NCBI RefSeq assembly: GCF_029227915.1
Contig: NC_079884.1
Location: forward strand, 23,374,001 to 23,438,000
Reading direction: 5' to 3'
DNA: 64,000 nt
Source of the DNA: Hydractinia symbiolongicarpus
Lineage: Eukaryota > Cnidaria > Hydrozoa > Anthoathecata > Hydractiniidae
The notes beneath the pieces are model-generated. The model did no database searches. It saw only the letters and a list, made by a program, of their open reading frames with translations, and was not told where the DNA came from. The position numbers and the translations under genes were made by a program. Shown one piece after another: positions 24,601 through 36,110 of this stretch (position 1 is the stretch's first letter; each line of letters opens with the position of its first letter).

Positions 24601-27600
24601 TTAAAGGCAGCTATATCTTTTTCCAACTTCTCTTTGTCCTTTGAATGGTGGGATGGTGATGTGTTTGATCCAAAGACTAAAAACAGAAAATAATATGGTG
24701 CATAATCCAATAAAAAGATAAAATTTGAATTAATTATTTTAATTATTTGGGAAAAACTTTCCATACAGAATTAGCTTGTGTTGGTCAAAAAAAGGAATGA
24801 TTACACAAAAACTTTATTTTTACCTCTTGCATAAGACTTGCTCTTTCTAGGTGTAGTCAACGACATTGACTGATTTAAACTACTACCTTGACGACGAACT
24901 GATTGAATCCTTCTCCTAGCTTGATAATCAACCTCATGGTTTAGCCAGGAAAAAAAGAGTTCATCTAGGTTAGTTGTTGAACCAGCAATGTTGAACGAAG
25001 CAACCTGGACAGGCATATCTGTATAATAAAACAATGTCACTTGCAGTTTAATAATGACAGTGTACATAATAGTTAAGAAGAGCTTTTATATTTGTAAACA
25101 TATCTACCTGATATTTCTGTTTTCCCCTTTTGATATTGGACTGTAAATTTGACAAAACTGCATTTGGCATTTTCAGGAGACTTGGATAACCAATTGTTTA
25201 CGTCTGATAAATGAGTGGTTTTGCTTGGTGCATTATATAATAAGGATGTCTTGACATTTCCATCGTTGCCTAAAAAAAATAACTTCTTCAAATTTTATCT
25301 AGCAAATATTTCTTAACCAGCAGTCTTATGTCTAACAGACATAAGACTGCTGGTTAAAACTGCTAAATTACAGAATAGACCATACCTATTGACTGCAATG
25401 TAGCCTTCGCACTTTCAAGAGAACCAGAAATTCCCTGGATACTATTCATGTCAAGAAATCTACAATTTAATCCTTTCACATGAATGTCCATCAGGGGTGC
25501 AGATTTTGATTTTGATCCTGAATAAAAATCTTATTACATTTCAGGTGACTTATCATATTTAACGTAGATTATAGATTTTAATTTTGCATTCTGTCTGTTT
25601 ACCCTTAGGTAAGAGACGAGGCGAGCACAAATTTTGCAGAATTAATTTTCACGAAGTTTGATAGACTTTGTGAAATCCACTTCCACATAATTAATCAACA
25701 GCTAGTAAAAAATATCTTCCTTAAATTTAAGTGAAAATAGCAATTCAAGATAATAAATTTTAAAAAATGTAAAAGTTACAAATTTCTTTGGCAAGCCAAA
25801 ATCCCTTTTTATTTCTAAAAACACGCAAAGTGTTATAAAAATAGTAAAGGGGTTGGTTGTATACCACTATCAACTATCAACCTTGACTTCCTAAGAAAGT
25901 AATTAACTAGCTAATTCTTTATGCCTTTAGAGAAGACAATGAAATTGGGTCTTTGCTGAACGTTTGAAAAACTGGAACACAAAACAAATTTCAATTGTTT
26001 TGATACAAACAAGTAAAAAATCAAACTTTTATATACCTGATGGGTGAAAAGTAGTGTTTACCAGTGCTGGAAATGTTTTAATCATTGATGTAGAAATCCA
26101 AGAGTTGATTATTTCATACAACAGCATCACGTGTACCTTGGTGAATGATAGTGACAACAATTCACATTGCAGTTCATAATTTGTATTGATTACTGGTGAC
26201 GACTGAGAGTTTTTTCTGAATTGAATAAATAGAAATCAAAGTAAAGTTACGTAATTGTTTTGTTAAATAATTGTAACCAAAAAGTGTGCAGTTGAGCAGA
26301 CAACCTTCTAGCACATTGTTTACCACGCACTCAGCTAAAAAATAATTTCAACTTATTAAATTGAAAATAACAAAGAAATTTATAGAACTTACAATGATTC
26401 AGGAAGCAATGATATGGTTACACAAAGTGTTGCAGAGGTTGGTTGTATAACAAATAAAGTAAAAGCACTCAATGTCTCCTGATTGATTAAACTAAGTCCC
26501 AATTGAAAATCTTCAACCTAAAAACACAAACAAACAAAAAGGAAAGTACTGTTAGATCAACACATTCATTGATATTTCACAAATAAAACACATGGATAAA
26601 ACTATAAGGAGATTATTTTTAAAAATGCACCTGCAAATTAATTGACGAATTTAAGTTATTCATTTTATTCAGCTTCACTAGTTTTCCTTTTTCTACCATT
26701 GATATCAACTCTGTTGGATACATAGGATCAACTTTTGTCATGGTAAATTTGCCTAATTGCATGACCAGTGCTTCTTTTTCTTCCTAAAGGTAATTTTAGT
26801 ATCCATTTGATACAATGGTACTAATGTTTGACAATGAGCATAAAAAATAACAAAATATATTGTTCAACTGTAAGGGAGACGTTTTATAACTTACTAGATA
26901 ACTACTATGTGTGCACTTCTGTTTTTCGTGATCATTTGTCAGGATATACATTTCGGAATCACTACAAGTAACTGTTAATTTTCTTGACAAAAGGTTTCCC
27001 AACGACAATTGCTGTAGAACGAATGGATCCAGAAATATCCCACTTTTTTCTAAAGTACAGGATAAATAATTAGAATAATATATAGCAAATCGAAAAGCAA
27101 ACCAATCAGGAAGTAAATGTATTTCTGGTCCATTAACACACGTAGAAGGCTTTTACAGATTCGTTATCATCAAAACTAACTTGCATTTGCCTTTCCATCT
27201 TCTAGCCTACACATGTTTGTAAAGGAAATAGAATAAGGGGTTGTAGCTGCAGAAAACATTAATTCCACTCTGTTAATTTTTGAAAATAATTACTAAAATG
27301 ACTCACAATTCTCAAAACAATAGTGCAAACACAGGCGTGTTACAAACCTTTCCGATTTGGAATAGTCACATTTACAGCTTTGTGTAACCATTGCAAAGCG
27401 TGAACAAATTTAGTGGTGACAAACAACTGGGCGGCTGCTAGATGAATTCGTTTTTCAGATGTTTCAGGAACAATTTCATCAGCCTCAGGATATAAAAATA
27501 TATTTTCAATTTCTCCTGATAAAATTTCTGGATATGACATTTTATAATAGTAGTTGATAAATATAGCACCGTATCTGTTAATGACTTCGTCAGTTGACAA

Positions 27601-30600
27601 AACAACACCTGGTCTATAGCTTTTAGGTATACCTATGGATTCTAAGTTACTAGCTACTGGAACTGCTTGGTTCTCCAGACCGGGTAATTCAATTTCCTCA
27701 GATGTTCCCAAAGGTTTCTCTATATTTTTAATTGGATCAAGTGATTCATTTGTTATTTCATTAAGATAGGTTGCGAAAAGAGATTGCCTCAAATAGTGTA
27801 AGGGTTGTTTGTCATTGTTCTTTAACCCAACCTTGATGAAAACAGTATCCTAAAAGATAGGAAAGAAATAGATTGTATCAGTATAAAATCACAGCCGAGT
27901 TTTAGTACCACACACCATTTTCTTTTCAGTAATTGTCATGAATTAAATTATTTCTTTTAAAGGTATGTTCGTTTAAAGACCATGCGTAGGACTTGGATTA
28001 TAAACAAAACAGTAAATTACTACCTCGAACTGCATGTCTTCATCAGCTGAATCTTCATTGGAGAGATTAACTTCAGTAACTGCACATACACATTGCTTAC
28101 CAATAGTGTAGCCAAGCAAATGTTGTACACCCATATTAACGTCAATCAGAGTATCACCAATTGAAACAAATTCCATCACACAACCAGAGAATTCCAAACA
28201 AAACACAGGAGAAAACTCCAAACGTTGAGTAGAAATAACATACTCAGCTGGACGACTTGTTGTCTTAAAAGTTACGGTAGTTTGTGTCACATAAATCCCA
28301 AAATTTGTCCTTGTATCTTCTTTTTTGTTTATATCACTTTTATTCTCAGCATCTCCATACCCAGGCACCATTGACCATGCCCATGAAGACCAACTTGTGT
28401 CAGCTTGAGTAGAATCATCAACCAGGGTTGTTGAAAGTCTAGATTTTTCTTTCTTGTGGTTTTCAATTATATCAGGTGCAGTATGCCGCTTGATATCACA
28501 CCCTGGCAGGTCCAATGTACCATAAAACAAACCTATTGCTAACTTTAATAACCTTATCACCATAGGTATTTGAAGATCTGTCAGGGAGAAATCAGCACTT
28601 TCACAGTATATATTCACTGTGTTATTATAGGGTTTAGAACTGCTTAACCCTTTGTACCTCGACAAAATACGACATGAAAGATTGCATTTATACAACACAG
28701 GATCTTGATATAACTCAATTCTCCCACTTGAACTCTGTTGGTCTAGGCAAATCGTTAGGTCTGTGATATCACAGACTTTTCTCAAAAACAGTTCAGGAAG
28801 AGTTAAATCTATAAAAGCCTCTTCCCAATTCTCATCCGAACTATGAAAATCGACAGATTTTACATTCAATGAAAACACAATATCATCCTCTACATACTTA
28901 ATAATAACATTGTTAATTTTAAAAGCTACATTATTTATCACTTTGTTTAGTATGCTTTGAACATATCCAGGAGGTAATTGTTCCGTCTCATGTGATTTGG
29001 CAGACTGTATTTCATTTTCAAGATCTTTGCTTGGTTTATTATCTTCTGCTTTTCCTACTTCATCAGATGCATCTTTAAGTTTTACAACAAACTCAACAGT
29101 ATCAACGGTTATAACTACTGGATCATATGTCAGCCTTGTCCATGGGACATGAATTTGAAGCTTGTAAATTTTTCCACTTAAAAATTTAACTGGCAGGTTC
29201 AACTCCTAAAAAGATAATGTAGTAGCGAGTATTAAAAAAGTACACTTGAAACTGTTAGCCATGGTAAAATATATCTGATAATGTTCTATAAGATTTAACA
29301 AAAAAAAATACATGATTATAGTTACTGAAGGTAATTTTCATATTTTTAACACTCTTGTCATGATAGCTATAATACTATTATTATCTTTCACCGTAAATAT
29401 TTAGTGTCACAAATTCCTCTTCAAGGTCAAAATGTCAAAAAAATATTTCTGCTAAATATAGCTTCAGTGTTTTAAGCTTGTTATATTATACAGAAAAGAT
29501 TAATAATTGTTAAGAGAAATGTTAATAACAACAAAAATGGTGTGCAACATAGAAATTTATGACAACGTTTATAGTACTGTACTGTGTGAGCTCTAAGTTC
29601 TTATAGCATTACTGTTCTTCTTTCTGCTTTTTTTTACTCTAAATATTTTTTTCACCAGCCTTGCATGAAGAAGAGGATGTTATCAAAGAAGCCTTCAAAA
29701 AAAACAAAAGCTTATAGTTAAAAAAATATGACTTAACACAAAAAATCCACACACCCTTTCAACACAATTAAACAAAAATTCATTTTAAAACAAAAACAGA
29801 TCAAAAAACATGAGATAGTAAAAAGTGGGACCTCGAAAAGGCAATATTTTTTTCTTTTTATTATACATTCCAATTTAAATATAAAGCAATTTAGATGTAA
29901 AGTCAAAATCATTTTTATACATCTTCAGGTGGCAGTGAGGTCCAAAAAGATATTCGCTGTCTGGATAATACATTTGCAGACAAGGAAGTAAGATGGATTA
30001 AAAAACCAAAGAGAAGTTAAGTAGCATCAATCAGAAATGTGAAGTTTTTAATTGCTACAGTTTAGTGGGAACATTAGAGATTTATTGTGGACTCAGTGAT
30101 ATGGTTTCAACAGAATAGTACAGATCCTAGCAGATGGTTTTAAACAGATGAAAGAAAGAAAATTTCTGATTGGCTGACTTGTCCTACAGATTCTCAATGA
30201 TGACTCAAGAAAGTAGTCCTGATTTTCTCCATTTGCCTGAAAATAAATGTTTGATCTTGATCTCCCAGAGCAAACAAAGTGAATTTATTGACCATGACGT
30301 GTAGAAACAAAACTTTAGCTGACAGGTTTGACATCACAAGGTTTAGAAAATAAATTTGTCATTTACACGATGAAGTGTGTTCCATCTTTATTGATTTTGG
30401 GTAGACTACCAGATATTCAAAGTCAGAAAATGATGTTTTATTTTGGGTTCAAGAAGTGCAAACAGTCTTGAGGGACAACTTTAATCATGGAAAGTTTCCA
30501 AGCCCTTGTGCAAAAATAAATTAAAATGGCATCATCATTGTTGAAGGTCAAGTGGAGAAATAGTAGGAGCTGTCGTACAGTCATCAACCATTGATGCTGT

Positions 30601-31917
30601 TGCCATATAAACAAAAATTCTAACGATTATATATTCTTTATATCAACAATTTAAATCATCTTGGAATTGCAGCAACTGCTATTAAAGCACACCTGTGATT
30701 TGGGTTGTCAAGCTATGACAACTGGCTAAGTTGATTCAACATCATTGCATCCAATGCAAAGTTAACAAAAAGATGAAACATGAATGTAGGTGAGCAGCTT
30801 TAATTTTTGTGGCCTATTTGAACTTTAAGGAGAAACTAATAAGCCATCACACTGAAAAGCATATGGTGCTATTTTAAATTGTCTACTGGTTAAGGCCATT
30901 ACAAAAATGTTATCCAAAACACAGAGATTTCTTTTAAGCTTTTGTATCTCAGAATTCATTGTTTAAAACAAATAGAAAGACGTATCTAAAGTGGTAACTT
31001 GCCCAGAAGTGGTATGCCAAAAGGAAAATTTGTAGTGTTGGTGGGATCAAGACTAATATGGTTGGGGGTAATGGTAAAAGCCAGTTTTTAACCAAGATCA
31101 TTATACTAAGTGAGTAGGAGTCACTATCAATCCCTCTCATCTTTGTTTTCCCTTCTATGCAATTACTAATAAGAATCACTCTCTGATGGAGTTTGTGTTG
31201 AACCAATTTATGAGAAGGCTTCCAAATACATGTCTCAAGTGTTTATAAAAGATCAATGGCAATGTTTTCGCTTTCTACCATCCCAATTTAATTGTTTTTA
31301 AACAATCTACAGCAAATTTTCTCGCTTTAAAGGATTATTAGGGAAATACTTCAGTTGTTTATTGCACACTCAGAGAAAAGATTAAACATACAATCAAGCA
31401 TTCAGGTTTCTCAAAAATGTTTTAAAACTTGTGAAACCAACGCAACTGCAATGTTCATTTTTACAACACTAAATTAACTTTCTTAAAATGTTACACGTTT
31501 AAAATTTAAACAACGCAGCATGGATAACATACATTCTTTTTACTTTGAATAACTTAATATCTGTTTCCTGATCTATATTTTGCCAACTGTTTATGTTTTT
31601 ATTCATTTTATAAAAAATGCACAAATTAAGAAAGAAAGGCTGCAATACTAATGTTGTTAAGGCTGTGATGTAACATTCATGATATATCGCAATATTTAAA
31701 TTTTCTGATGTTAGGTGCCCCGTTTCCGGTACTGTACTGTAATTAGATAAGACAAGTAATAAAGCCCTACTTGTTGCAGAACATCAAGATTCAGCTCCAG
31801 ATTTTGTAGAACAGCATCACCACCCCACAGTGATAAGCTAAGGTCAGATGGTTTCAAATTTTTGATATATTTGTCCACATATCCCATAAAAAGGGGTGCA
31901 ATATATGATTCTAACAT
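4765..31917 (-). CDS. VPS13B: VPS13B, giant bridge-like lipid transfer protein, ~37 exons
   Basis: The joined exons give about 3,830 residues, close to the roughly 4,000 of vertebrate VPS13B. Every junction I placed has GT and AG signals and the phase runs unbroken from ATG (31,917) to TGA (4,765-4,767). The N-terminus (MLESYIAPLFMGYVDKYIKN, then LWGGDAVLQNLELNLDVLQQ) is the chorein domain in its VPS13B form. The C-terminal part has the VPS13B signature VTKPIGGAMEF...GILQGAGL. Family knowledge: a rod with a hydrophobic groove that moves lipids between membranes, at the Golgi and endosomes; loss causes Cohen syndrome in people. Exon coordinates are given in the three block entries. A minus-strand AATAAA at 4,710-4,715 is a candidate poly(A) signal about 50 nt past the stop. 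Small phase-0 exons could be missed. Confidence 0.93.
8261..8309. repeat. Imperfect 24-bp palindrome in VPS13B intron 34
   Basis: Two arms of about 24 bp with almost no loop meet near 8,285; the words CCCAATCAGAA and TTCTGATTGGGG pair. Only about two mismatches are seen. It is probably a foldback or MITE remnant. Confidence 0.5.
14454..14949 (-). repeat. Penelope terminal repeat, 3' (left) arm
   Basis: These 496 bp are the 3' end of the ORF (GIY-YIG part) plus 3' untranslated sequence. They are the reverse complement of 16,353-16,848 with about four mismatches, roughly 99% identity. The arm starts directly after the left 12-bp target duplication. Confidence 0.88.
14669..16330 (-). CDS. Penelope RT + GIY-YIG endonuclease ORF, 5'-truncated
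   Basis: The frame is open from the truncation point (16,330) to the stop at 14,669; the first ATG is at 16,273, giving 534 residues. Before that ATG the frame already reads DIIILPADKGRTTVI, a conserved early RT segment, so the ATG is internal and the true N-terminus is lost. Counting from that ATG, motifs are SFDVTSLYTNVP (about 132-143, first catalytic Asp), GVAMGGPAS (about 197-205), RFVDDVFAI (about 233-241, catalytic DD) and the endonuclease start YEIPCKDCDAVYIGETKRKF. The protein would nick DNA and prime reverse transcription. There is no internal stop or frameshift, but without the N-terminal part it is probably inactive. Confidence 0.9.
   Translation of the reverse strand, partial: HKDKDIIILPADKGRTTVIMNTLDYINKCNEHINNGPYKLLKKDPTEVIKREARNILMELKRKEYIDDKQYYRLKPCDGPPPRFYGLPKIHKQGNPIRPIVSCTGTPLYNLSKFVASILSKFTASDHSKNSKEFSEYIREIKIADDECMVSFDVTSLYTNVPIKDTLNIIKDIIENDAAFGEKTKIPVPDFLRLVELVLTKTWYLFNKNFYTQTDGVAMGGPASSVVAEIYMQAHETTALVTSDRRPKVWKRFVDDVFAIIKRSHLEEFHEHINGLHRQIKFTVELEHDGSIAFLETLVKRKNGSISVLVYRKPTHTDQYLNFESNHQKSCKESVISSLLNRANSVVSDKQERKIEIRRVRNALITNGYSHKVITQVENKMKRRCNGDNKETSEEFIASAFLPFVPGTSEILRRVLRQHKIKCILTSKDTLRSTLSKPKDKINLEEQNNVVYEIPCKDCDAVYIGETKRKFKQRVQEHMPAVRNGDVKKNEIADHSWSRSHQFNWDEKKIIDRESRTTARKIKETINSVERNKHINSISYQLPEIWLPALQKK
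16353..16848 (+). repeat. Penelope terminal repeat, inverted 5' (right) arm
   Basis: An inverted copy of the element's 3' end. It keeps a 3' fragment of the endonuclease frame, from VYIGETKRKFKQRVQEHM to the same terminal QKK and stop near 16,633, now on the plus strand. This is a pseudogene fragment, not a separate gene. The 22 bp between it and the RT body (16,331-16,352) are made of slipped CACAAGGA-like words. Confidence 0.88.
21193..21264. repeat. Palindrome with TTTATATAATAATA ends
   Basis: The left arm (21,193-21,217) and right arm (21,237-21,264) are near reverse complements, ending TTTATATAATAATA and TATTATTATATAAA with GTAACTGTG inside. The ends resemble the 5' end of the Helitron-like elements at 2,270 and 2,963. 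It lies in VPS13B intron 16. Confidence 0.5.
21745..21967 (+). mobile_element. tRNA-derived SINE with (AAT)n tail, degenerate
   Basis: The head GCCACATGGACTAGTGGTTA resembles a tRNA 5' part with a box-A-like stretch (21,756-21,766); a weak box-B-like GGTTTGCCCCA follows at about 21,800. About 120 bp later it ends in AATAATAATAATAAT (about 21,946-21,964). A tRNA-like head with a simple-repeat tail is the SINE layout. Both boxes depart from consensus, so this is an old copy. It lies in VPS13B intron 16, antisense to the gene. Confidence 0.45.
25313..25357. repeat. Perfect 21-bp-stem palindrome in VPS13B intron 9
   Basis: Arms of 21 bp (TTAACCAGCAGTCTTATGTC... and its exact reverse complement) are separated by AAC. 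It sits 44 nt upstream of the exon 10 acceptor in the transcript sense and would form a strong RNA hairpin near the branch-point region. Confidence 0.8.
29206..31770 (-). other. VPS13B intron 1, no other gene supported
   Basis: 2,565 bp between the start exon and exon 2, the second-longest intron of the gene after the element-bearing intron 23. I see no terminal repeats or recognisable transposon protein. On the plus strand two short open stretches follow AG sites (about 29,660 and 29,929), but they have no family resemblance and are not called as exons. Confidence 0.5.
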
Positions 31918-31971
31918 TTTCCCTTTAGGTTAACCATGTTTTGACTTGCTGCATATCATTATACTTCCTAA

Positions 31972-34433
31972 AAAATACGAAATTATAATAGTATATACAT
32001 ATTTGAAACAAAACAAATCCTAATAATATTACTGTATGGATGGACACAAGACGAGGCATTGGTTATGGTCATTTTCACATTTTATTTTACGTTACTTTTA
32101 TGTTGTGATTAATGTTTTTTTTGTTTTACTTATTTTAGCTTTCCTCCACTTGTTTTCTGCATATTTTACAATTTTTAACTTCATTGTTTATCAAAGAGCT
32201 GTCCTATTTTCATTTCAAATGTTTTTCACACTTGTATGTCACTAGTTGTTAGCCAATTGGGGATCGCAATCCAAAATATTTCTGGCCTGTAAAATACATA
32301 TTGACATAAAACTATTTATCCTACTATTCCTTGCAGTCTATACCCAGAATATTTCAGCACATGTAAAGCAATTCATGCATGTAGTTCAATTTAGTCATAC
32401 ATGTACATGCACGTGTTGTAATATATTTCGAACATGCAAATTTTAAGTATAGTTATAGTTATGTAAAGTTTAAACTGAGTAAAAATCAAAAAAAAAAGGA
32501 AAAGTAAGGGAAAAGCATGAAAAATCATGTCTACTTTTGTCTTCTTGTTTTACAATTTCAGGTCCCGGTGGTCTAAACGCTAGATTACTATATATAGTTG
32601 GACTGGGTTGCACTATAGACCATGTTAAAATCATTCTTTGCTGAGTGTAAAATGTGTGCATGTTCTTTTTCTTTGCACACAATGATTTTGTGTATATTAG
32701 TGTCTGAGTCATTTGAGCCCTAAAAATAGGGTAAGTCAGAAAGGGTACATGAAAAAACATGAAACTTATGTCAACATTCCTTTGTTCATTAATGGTGATA
32801 GGTCAACAAACTTTTTTAACATGCTGTTTTGCATTTCCGCAATAATTCGGGTGGATTCAGGAAATTCGTCTGACCTTGCCTTATGTTGGTGCTTGCAGCT
32901 TAACAACACCCTCAGTCAATTTTAAACTAAGAATCATTGTGATTTTGCCTAAAAAGTGTTTGGGGAAGCTTTAAATTTTTTAGTAGCCTTGGGTATAAGC
33001 GTCATAGTTAGCTTGTTGACAACTAGGTATTTACCTAACTGTTATAGGCAGAAAAACACACCTTAACAGTTGCAGAAAAAAAATTAAAAAACGTTATTCT
33101 TGACAAAAAAACTATTCCAGTCCTGTGTAATTTTTGCTTTTTTGGAACTTGTTTACTTTTTGTGGTGCTGCTTAGCTTTATAGCAGCTACTTGCTAGCTA
33201 GCTTAGATAAAAACGAAAGACTCAATATTGAATGCACACAAAAACAAAAAAAATTCAGCTTTGCTAAGGCCAAGCCAGCTAACTAAACTATTTTCAACTT
33301 ATTTTAGCCTATTAACCAGCCTGGTTGTCATCTATTAATTATACAGTGTCGAATTGAACGAGAAATTTACTTTTGATTTTTTTATTATAATAAATATAAT
33401 TTATTAACTACGATAATACACAATATCATAATCACACATGAAGAAGACATATTAAACGTTCAAATGTACTTTCGATTACGTATGTGGACCATATTGCCAC
33501 AATATATACCTGGTACCATACTAGCTATCACACAAAAATAGCTTTCTTCTTGTGGAGTTGTTTAACAAAGCTTTAGGCTACGAACTAGATAGTTGTTAGC
33601 TTTTAATTTTTCGCATGGTGTCATATTTCTGCCGATAATAACAACGAATGATTCTCTTCTTCTTACTTCAGCAAAATTTTTATTTGAATTTGTTTGGTTA
33701 TTTGTTTTGGTACAAATGGTGAGTTCGGGTTATAGATTTTGTAAACAAATAATGGTAGCTCGGTTGGACAGTGGAAGCCTTAAATAAAGTGAGAATAACG
33801 TACACCCCGAAATACAGATTTGGCCTTATTTTATAGCACCGAGGAAGGTGGGGTTTTAAAGTGCCAGCGGCTTTTTTGACTAGACATAAGTTCGACGGAT
33901 TTGCAACACGCAATGTAAATCAAGAAAACGGCAAATTTCTTTATTCTAATGGAGCACTTGAACGTTTTCTTTGATAGTTTTCAACAATTCCTGCTGGAAA
34001 TTAATGTAAGTGTGCCATTTGATAGAGATCTCTGTAATAATAAAAGAATGTAAGAATAAGAATGTACGAGCATGCCGGTTCGTTATGAGCTTTTTATCAT
34101 ACAATAGTTAGTTTATATAGTTTAAATACATTTCTTGCATATTTAAATTGAAAACGGTAGCACGAGGTATAAAATTTTGAATATTCTTGTTAATGAAATG
34201 CCCCTTATTAAAGTGCAACGTAAATATCCAGGACGTGAAAAAAATTATTAGTTAATTTAAACATGTAATTAAATTTTAAAAACGCTTTTCCAGTAATTGC
34301 AATACAAAGCTCACACACACACACCTCATACCAATACTTTGATCACTTTGCTTTATTGACGCAAGAAAAATTAGTATCGCCCTGATACGGTTCACTTACA
34401 CAAATTGATTTAATAAATTCAGGTTGTTAATTT
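31972..34433. other. Upstream flank of VPS13B, no coding feature seen
   Basis: AT-rich sequence that should contain the VPS13B promoter and any untranslated first exon. I cannot place a transcription start. Scattered open frames here are short, low-complexity and lack family motifs. Confidence 0.45.
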
Positions 34434-34440
34434 TTTACTT

Positions 34441-36110
34441 GGCTGGTACAACTGGTTCATCAACGCTGTACCTAAGCCTATAAAAAAGCCAGTAAATAGG
34501 GGTATACAAAGGCTTAAAGAATAAAATTATTGGTTAAGGCAGAGCAAACACCTTGGCAAAGCCCACATGGCTAAATCGAGGGACCATATGCATGCACAAG
34601 ACTTTTATAAGCTTCTCCATCTACAGTATAAAAAAACCAGGGTTGACGAATATGTAGCAATGGTGAAATCTAACGTAAAGGTGTTTGATTGAAGAAGAAG
34701 TTAAATATATGGGATCTAACAAGGTACAGTTATTTAAGTGCATCATGTACACGAAAAAATATTTTTGGCATCTGAGACTGATGCAGAAAATCTTGAGAAA
34801 GAAGAGGACCCGGAAGAAACAGAGCATTTGGGTGGTAGATATGAGTGAAGTAATGAAGTTTTCAACAGCAACCATGCTTTCAAGGGAATTGTCATATCAT
34901 ACCTGCACCATAAAGAGGTTAGTAAAATCCACATTTAATATCCAAGACACGAGAAGATCGTTACAACTGGAAGGGTATAGAGTTTTCAACAGATCAAATG
35001 CGTATCCAATTTCGAGAAGGAAACAACTCATTAACACCCTCCGCATATTTGACTACGACACGGCACGCGGCGAGCAATAGAACCTACTAATAATTCGGTA
35101 ATAACGGACAATAAAAAGACATACTGCACCTTCAGCAAGAGCCTTTCGAACTGTTAGGTGGAAAAAACATTTAGAATCACAAGACCATGCTTTTCTGTCT
35201 CAACAGTCTGCAAGCAACGCTATAGAGTCGAAAAACAAGTACTACGAGTATTGCATGGATCATAATGCAGTCAAAGTTACAATACTAAAGAAGAACCAAA
35301 ACCGGATGAAATATTGCGATGGATAAATGCAATTCATAGTTCCGTTTTCCATCTATGCAGACTTTAAAAGTCTCCTCCTACTTATAGAGAATCTATTGAG
35401 ACTTTGTATGAAAGGTGAATAAACACGTTTAATCACGTCATATCAGGTGTCTTATCCATTGAAGTTCTACATTGAAGAAGTCATACTATGAAAAAATGTT
35501 TATCCCTACGAGTATATGGGTGGGAACAGTTTGAGGAAACTGAACTACGCGCAAAGATGTTCTATGTGCAAAAGAAATGTTCTATACCAAGATGAATATG
35601 AAGCAAATATACGAGAAAGATTAGGAGCATGCACGTCAAGTGGGATATGCTGGACAAAAACGAATTTAGGAGGCTATTATTATACTTACCTGAAAACAGA
35701 TGTGCTACCCCTCACAGATGTCTTCGAAAATTTCTGAGAAGTCCGCTTAGATAGATAAGCTAAATCCTGCGCATTTCTACACAGGAATAGCGTTGAACGC
35801 AGCTCTAAAATACACCGGAACAAAACTAGAGCTTTGCACGGATACTGGCTTCTCATGTTCTAGAAGGGTATTTTTGAAGGCATAACACAGACGGTATATC
35901 GCTATGTCAATACTAAGTGCGAATGATTTTTACACATACGATACTTTGATGCCAACAACCTCTGCGGCTGGGCTATAATCCTAGATTTTGTCCAAGATTC
36001 TAATACAGCGAAGGTAACGACAAGACAAATAAAACATGCGTAAAAAGAACTGCCAATGTTATTTCCTTGAAGTTCGTCAAACCTGCATGACAACCTCACC
36101 AGCTGTCTTT
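34441..36110 (+). pseudogene. Decayed Polinton/Maverick-type protein-primed DNA polymerase B
   Basis: Fragments in different frames, in correct order, match the pPolB protein of large self-synthesising transposons. At 34,441 WYNWFINAVPKPIKKPV resembles its N-terminal leader. Near 35,240 YYEYCMDHNAVKV matches the segment before the exonuclease domain. At about 35,350 FSIYADFK is the ExoI motif (D-x-E consensus, with the Glu replaced by Lys). YLKTDVLPLTDVFENF follows near 35,690, then NPAHFYTGIALNAALKYTG, and FDANNLCGW at 35,945-35,971 is the polymerase-motif region. Several stops and frameshifts break it and large pieces are missing, so it is non-functional. Base composition is visibly less AT-rich than the flanks. 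No terminal repeats or integrase could be assigned. Confidence 0.72.

Larger units (their letters stand above)
23721..31917 (-). other. VPS13B: VPS13B exons 1-14: chorein N-terminus and first third
   Basis: Coding exons in transcript order: 1 31771-31917; 2 28024-29205; 3 27348-27849; 4 27181-27246; 5 26895-27049; 6 26631-26783; 7 26393-26517; 8 26037-26215; 9 25386-25517; 10 25108-25269; 11 24824-25018; 12 24519-24676; 13 24380-24431; 14 23721-24253. They encode residues 1 to about 1,247. Exons 1-2 carry the chorein domain (HVPWTRLTYDPVVITVDTVE, then LPPGYVQSILNKVINNVAFK), which forms the lipid-entry end of the groove. Intron 1 is 2.6 kb; the others here are 0.06-1.2 kb. Immediately upstream of the ATG a minus-strand TTTTTTAG at about 31,972 looks like an acceptor, so an untranslated first exon probably lies further upstream. 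Confidence 0.88.

Noticed and set aside
29660-30030. Two short plus-strand frames starting after AG in VPS13B intron 1
   Set aside because: They could be terminal exons of an unknown transcript, but there is no donor partner, start exon or similarity.
32470-32760. 96-codon minus-strand frame upstream of VPS13B
   Set aside because: Low-complexity translation, no motif, no splice or start support.
34621-34934. Minus-strand open frames over the polymerase relic
   Set aside because: The recognisable polymerase motifs are all on the plus strand; the minus frames are chance.
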